Assembly (NCBI RefSeq): GCF_001613085.1 | Contig: NZ_BDBR01000068.1 | Span: 1-42,207 of the forward strand | Reading direction: 5' to 3' | Source: Nocardia salmonicida NBRC 13393 | GTDB taxonomy: Bacteria > Actinomycetota > Actinomycetes > Mycobacteriales > Mycobacteriaceae | DNA length: 42,207 nucleotides | Part shown: in pieces, positions 38,725-42,207 of the stretch | Position numbering within the stretch: position 1 is the first letter of the stretch | Layout of the letters: every line of letters begins with the position of its first letter | Position numbers and translations under genes: made by a program | The notes under the pieces: model-generated | Told to the model about the DNA's origin: nothing | What the model saw: the letters and a program-made list of their open reading frames with translations, nothing else | Database searches by the model: none

Positions 38725-40170
38725 TCAGGCGGAAACTGCCGCGTCCCCGGAGTTCTCGGTCGCCACCGGAGTGGTGACGTCGCCGGGCGATTCGACCGCC
38801 TGCCCGGACCGTACGGCGAAGCCGATGAGCCCGGCCAGGACCGCGACCGCGGCGGTCACGTACCAGGCGCGCTGGAAGGCGTCGAGCGTGGCAGCCGGGG
38901 TGTTCGGGGTACCGAGTAGCGCGACGAGCACCGCGACGCCGATGGCGAGACCGAGTTGGCGGGCCATGCTCAGGACAGCCGATCCGGTCGCGAAGCGTTG
39001 CGGGGGAAGGGTTCCCGCGCCGACGGCGAAGGCGGTCGGCAGGGTCAACCCGACGCCGAGGCCGGTGAGCAGCATCCCGCCGAGCAGGCCACCCACGTAG
39101 TCCGGTGACAGTTCGGCCGCGCGCGCCCACCACAGGAGCCCGCCGCCGAAGGCGAGCCCGCCTGCCGCGATCACCGGGCCCGGGCCGACCCGGGCGATGA
39201 GCTTGCCCGCGGCGACGGCGACGAAGGGGACGACCATTGGGCCGGGCGCGATCGCCAGACCGGTCTGCAAGGCCGACCACCCCCACACGTTCTGTGCCCA
39301 GAGCGTGACCGAGAGCAGCATGCCCGCGAACGCGATCTGGAACACCAGCGAGTTCGCCCCCGCGAGCGTGAAATTCGGGACCCGAAGCAGGGCCGGGTCG
39401 ATGATCGGGCTGTGATGACGGGCCGAGCTCACCGCGAAAACGACACCGAACGCGATCGCGACGCCGAACCCAGCGAGGACCCCGGCGGAGGTCCAGCCCC
39501 ACTCGGGACCTTCGACGACGGCCAGGATCAACGATCCGACCGCGCCGATCAGCGCCCCCGCGCCCAACAGGTCGGGCAGCGGACCGCCCGCCGCGGGCGG
39601 GCACGGCAGCTTTCGCACGCCGATCGCGAACGCGGCCGCGCCGATCGGCACGTTCACGAGAAAGACCCAGCGCCAATCGAGTTCGACCAGCAACCCGCCG
39701 AGGACCGGACCGAGCGCGGCGCCGAGTCCACCGAACGCGACCCACAGCCGAACCGCGCCGGCGCGCCGCGCCGGTGGCGTCGCGGCGAGTACCAGCGCGA
39801 GCGAGGACGGCGTGAGGAGCGCGCATCCCACGGCCTGGACAACACGGAAAGCGATGAGCGACTCCACGTTCCAGGCCGCCGAGCACAGTGCCGACCCGAT
39901 CACGAAGATCGCCAGTCCGGTGAGGAACGTGCCGCGGTTACCGCTGCGGTCGCCGAGCCGACCGGCCGGAACGAGCAGGGCGGCGAAGACGATGGCATAG
40001 AGATTGAGCACCCAGGACAGCTCGGTCAGTCCGGCGCCGAAGTCGGCTGCCACGGCCGGCATGGCGACATTGACGATGAACAGGTCGAGGCTCGACAACA
40101 GCACGCCGATGGAGACGATGGCGAGCACCAGGCGTGGATTCGTATCCCGCGACGGGGCAAGGGATTTCAT
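38725..40170 (-). CDS. MFS drug-export transporter (DHA2 type)
   Basis: The 481-residue membrane protein has about 14 predicted transmembrane helices, fitting the DHA2 drug:proton antiporters. Markers are SSLDLFIVNVAMPAVAADFG in helix 1, LYAIVFAALLVPAGRLGDR for the helix 2-3 loop, and GGLGAALGPVLGGLLVEL for helix 5. It starts 14 bp after the thioesterase gene's stop and shares its promoter. The pair is divergent from an HxlR regulator, a common layout for regulated efflux. ATG 40170 is used; longer upstream reading enters the thioesterase in another frame. Confidence 0.92.
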   Translation of the reverse strand: MKSLAPSRDTNPRLVLAIVSIGVLLSSLDLFIVNVAMPAVAADFGAGLTELSWVLNLYAIVFAALLVPAGRLGDRSGNRGTFLTGLAIFVIGSALCSAAWNVESLIAFRVVQAVGCALLTPSSLALVLAATPPARRAGAVRLWVAFGGLGAALGPVLGGLLVELDWRWVFLVNVPIGAAAFAIGVRKLPCPPAAGGPLPDLLGAGALIGAVGSLILAVVEGPEWGWTSAGVLAGFGVAIAFGVVFAVSSARHHSPIIDPALLRVPNFTLAGANSLVFQIAFAGMLLSVTLWAQNVWGWSALQTGLAIAPGPMVVPFVAVAAGKLIARVGPGPVIAAGGLAFGGGLLWWARAAELSPDYVGGLLGGMLLTGLGVGLTLPTAFAVGAGTLPPQRFATGSAVLSMARQLGLAIGVAVLVALLGTPNTPAATLDAFQRAWYVTAAVAVLAGLIGFAVRSGQAVESPGDVTTPVATENSGDAAVSA

Positions 40171-40184
40171 GATCGAGCTCTCGT

Positions 40185-40988
40185 TCAGCCGAGGACGCGG
40201 CGGGTCTGACGGGCGGTGGCGAGCAGAACGCCCTCGCCGTCCCAGATATCGGTGTCGTCGACCGACCAGCCGCCACCGGAACTGACGTTCGCGGCGCGGA
40301 CCAGCACGGGCGTGTCGCCGGGGTGGGTGAGATCGGCGTGTAGTTGCAGCGACAGGGTGACGGTCGGGACGGCGACCGGCGCGGTGAGCAGCGGGAACAG
40401 GCCGGGCGGGAGCGCGTCGGCGAGAACGGCCAGACTCGGCGCGTCGAGGGGCAGCGCGGGGTCGAGTGCGATCCAGGCGCACATCATCGCCTCGTCCGCA
40501 CCGCTGAGGGGTAATGGACCCGCGGCGGGTCGGATGACGAAATGCGTTCCGACGGGGACGATCTCGGGCGGCAGCTGGAACAGCGCGCAGTCCTGTGGCG
40601 CCGCCACGACGGGCGCGGGCCGGGCGCTGTGGGCCGGGATCGCTGTCGCACTGGTCGCGCCGAGAGTGATGGTGGCCCCCGCGACCGGCGCACCGTCCTG
40701 TTCGGCGATCACATCCAGAATCGTCGTGCTGCGTCCGGCGGTGTGTTCGGTGGCGCGCAGGGTGAACGCGCCGGTCGCCGGTCTGCCGAGGAACCGGACA
40801 TCGGCTGCCCGCACGGGGTAGTCGCGCGAGCTCGCCTGCTGGGCGACCTCGATCAGCAGCCCGGCGAGCGCGCCGCCGTGTGGGCCGGTCCAGCCGCGCC
40901 ACGAATCGTCGACCACGGCATGCCACCGCCCGGATTCCGTGGCAGTGAGGGCGAATTGCGCGCCGAGACCGCCGGTGAGTTTCATCAT
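40185..40988 (-). CDS. Hot-dog thioesterase family protein
   Basis: The 267-residue protein has two hot-dog-like halves (GGALAGLLIEVAQQ in the first, VPTVTLSLQLHADL in the second), as in acyl-CoA thioesterase II-type proteins. It may release acyl groups from CoA; the chain length is unknown. It sits 14 bp upstream of the MFS gene in one operon. TAGCGT (41001-40996) ends 7 nt before ATG 40988, so it is probably leaderless. ATG 40985 is an alternative start one codon later. Confidence 0.87.
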   Translation of the reverse strand: MMKLTGGLGAQFALTATESGRWHAVVDDSWRGWTGPHGGALAGLLIEVAQQASSRDYPVRAADVRFLGRPATGAFTLRATEHTAGRSTTILDVIAEQDGAPVAGATITLGATSATAIPAHSARPAPVVAAPQDCALFQLPPEIVPVGTHFVIRPAAGPLPLSGADEAMMCAWIALDPALPLDAPSLAVLADALPPGLFPLLTAPVAVPTVTLSLQLHADLTHPGDTPVLVRAANVSSGGGWSVDDTDIWDGEGVLLATARQTRRVLG

Positions 40989-41035
40989 GCAACTCACGCT
41001 AGATCGGTGAGTTCTTTCATGCAACCGACTATGCT
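40985..41035. promoter_or_regulatory. HxlR/thioesterase divergent regulatory region
   Basis: The 53-bp gap contains AACTCAC/GTGAGTT (40991-40997 with 41007-41013), a 7-bp inverted repeat, and TCATGCAAC twice in the same orientation (40985-40993 and 41017-41025, 32 bp apart). TATGCT (41030-41035) is a -10 for the HxlR gene. An HxlR dimer binding here could block both promoters. Confidence 0.65.
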
Positions 41036-41041
41036 GGGGTC

Positions 41042-41524
41042 ATGCGGCGCACCAGCTTCGAAGACATGAACTGCTCCATGGCCCAGTGCCTGGAGGTGGT
41101 CGGGGAGTGGTGGACGTTGCTGATCGTGCGCGACGCCCTCTTCGGCGTAACCCGGTTCGACGACTTCCGTGACCGGCTCGGCATCGCCCGCAATGTGCTC
41201 ACCCAACGCCTCGAGGGCCTGGTCGAACACGGGATCATGACCAGGGAGCCCTACCAGGACAATCCCGTCCGCTACGACTACCGCCTGACCGCCAAGGGTC
41301 GCTCCCTGTGGCAGGTGGTGACCGCGATGCGTCAGTGGGGCGACGAATGGGCTGCCCCGAACGGCGCCCCGGTCGAGGCGCTGCATCGCGGCTGCGGCCA
41401 CGTCGCCACGATCGAGCCGGTGTGCTCGCATTGCGGGGAGCGGGTCCACGGCCGCGATCTGAAGCCGGTGGACGGCCCCGGCGCGGGCGACCGTTCCCCG
41501 CTGCCCGCGTCGCTACGCGGGTAA
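41042..41524 (+). CDS. HxlR family transcriptional regulator
   Basis: The 160-residue protein has the winged-helix HxlR pattern: CSMAQCLEVVGEWWTLLIVR, LTQRLEGLVEHGIMTR and a wing around VRYDYRLTAKGRSL. A C-terminal extension contains Cys118, His120, Cys128 and Cys131 (CGH and CSHCG), a possible zinc site. It is divergent from the thioesterase-MFS operon and probably regulates it. TATGCT ends 6 nt before the ATG. Confidence 0.93.
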   Translation: MRRTSFEDMNCSMAQCLEVVGEWWTLLIVRDALFGVTRFDDFRDRLGIARNVLTQRLEGLVEHGIMTREPYQDNPVRYDYRLTAKGRSLWQVVTAMRQWGDEWAAPNGAPVEALHRGCGHVATIEPVCSHCGERVHGRDLKPVDGPGAGDRSPLPASLRG

Positions 41525-41595
41525 TACGCGATCTCTCGTTCGTCGGCCCGGCCCAGTCGGCCGAATATCCCTGCCGGACAGCCTGTTCCGTGAAT

Positions 41596-42207
41596 TCAGC
41601 CGCGTAGGCCGCGCAGGGCGGTCTCCACCACACGATCGGCGAAGTCGGTGTTCAGTGTGCCCGTGCGCAGTAGCCATCGGTCCATCAGTGGGCCTCAGAT
41701 CATCGCGATGGCCACGTCGAGGTCGATGTCGGCGGCGATCTGGCCCGCGGTCTGCGCGGCGGCCAGCCGTCGGCGTTTCAGGTCGTCGACGGGGCCCTGG
41801 AGTCGTTCGACGTAAGTCGCGGCCAGGGCGGTGTCGTGCATGATGGCGCTGGTCAGGCCGCGCAGGGGGAGATCGAAGCGGGGGTCGGCCAGTTCGGCGA
41901 CGGTGGCGCGCAGGACGAGTTTCAGATCCGCTTCCAGGTCGCCGGTGTTCGGCAGACCGGGTGTCGCGTCGTCGCCGGTCTCGCTGAGCATCAGGAAGGC
42001 GTCGAGCAGGACGGCGCCCTTGGACGGCCACCACCGGTAGATCGTCTGCTTGCCGACGCCGGCCCTGGCGGCGATCGCCTCGATGGTCAGCTTGTCGTAG
42101 CCGATCTCGCCCGCCAGCTCGAAGGCGGCGGACAGGATCGCGCGCCGAGATCCCTCGTTGCGCCGGGTCGCGTCGGCCGTCGGCCGGGCCTTCGCCGAGG
42201 CCGCGCT
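41596..42207 (-). pseudogene. TetR family regulator with in-frame stop (5' partial)
   Basis: The frame is open from the right edge of the window and encodes a TetR protein with the HTH LTIEAIAARAGVGKQTIYRW. A TGA at 41695-41697 interrupts it after AIAMI. The same frame then continues for 32 codons (GPLMDRWLLRTGTLNTDFAD, followed by RVVETALRGLRG) to a TGA at 41596-41598; this looks like the normal TetR C-terminal helix. A Trp codon (TGG) changed to TGA would explain it. The truncated form may still be partly functional. The start lies beyond the window. Confidence 0.8.

Noticed and set aside
38725..40992. One fused frame covering the MFS transporter and sequence upstream of it
   Set aside because: The upstream part is an off-frame reading of the thioesterase; the transporter pattern begins at 40170.

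Overview
The window is high-GC DNA with mostly ATG/GTG starts, dense divergent and convergent gene pairs, and several genes typical of mycolic-acid Actinobacteria: RbpA, FurA-KatG, a fused HadA/HadB dehydratase, malate:quinone oxidoreductase and an EntF-like NRPS. I read it as chromosome of Nocardia or a close relative (Nocardiaceae/Mycobacteriales); the genus is an inference from gene content, not from a marker gene.

Region 1-18.2 kb. The 3' end of an amidohydrolase and a complete apolipoprotein N-acyltransferase (lnt) lead into a single 13.7-kb gene for a four-module non-ribosomal peptide synthetase (C-A-T x4, then TE). It overlaps by 4 bp with a DrrA-type ABC ATPase, which overlaps by 4 bp with an ABC-2 permease. 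These three genes look like one translationally coupled synthesis-and-export operon, closed by a strong bidirectional hairpin shared with convergent rbpA. Module 1 carries the full EntF-type serine code and an EntF/DhbF-like first condensation domain that needs an acyl or aryl starter from elsewhere. No starter biosynthesis gene is visible here. In mycobacteria the Lnt/Ppm1 gene and rbpA are neighbours, so the NRPS-exporter block sits in a normally compact housekeeping locus, and no ppm1 is visible.

Region 18.2-31.4 kb. This is a patchwork of short units: a zinc-finger-like small protein, a multi-pass membrane protein, an SDR oxidoreductase/TetR divergent pair with a clear AT-rich operator, mqo divergent from a LysR regulator, a secreted M23 peptidase, an ArsR regulator, a GT9 glycosyltransferase, an HdeD-type membrane protein, a small membrane protein, a VOC protein, a coupled hydrolase/HugZ-like pair, a YdjM-like membrane protein and an SRPBCC protein.

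Region 31.4-42.2 kb. It holds a furA-katG peroxide-defence operon, a lipoprotein, the HadA/HadB fusion, a molybdopterin oxidoreductase, a small secreted protein, a thioesterase-MFS operon divergent from an HxlR regulator, and a TetR gene interrupted by an in-frame stop near its 3' end and cut off by the window edge.

Regulation visible in sequence: a sigma-R/SigH-type promoter (GGAAC-N18-GTT) upstream of rbpA, a TTGACA-N17-TAATTT promoter overlapped by a perfect palindrome at the SDR/TetR pair, a direct repeat at furA, and many genes with a TANNNT box 6-8 nt before the start codon, suggesting frequent leaderless transcription. I saw no tRNA, rRNA, CRISPR, insertion sequence or phage genes.
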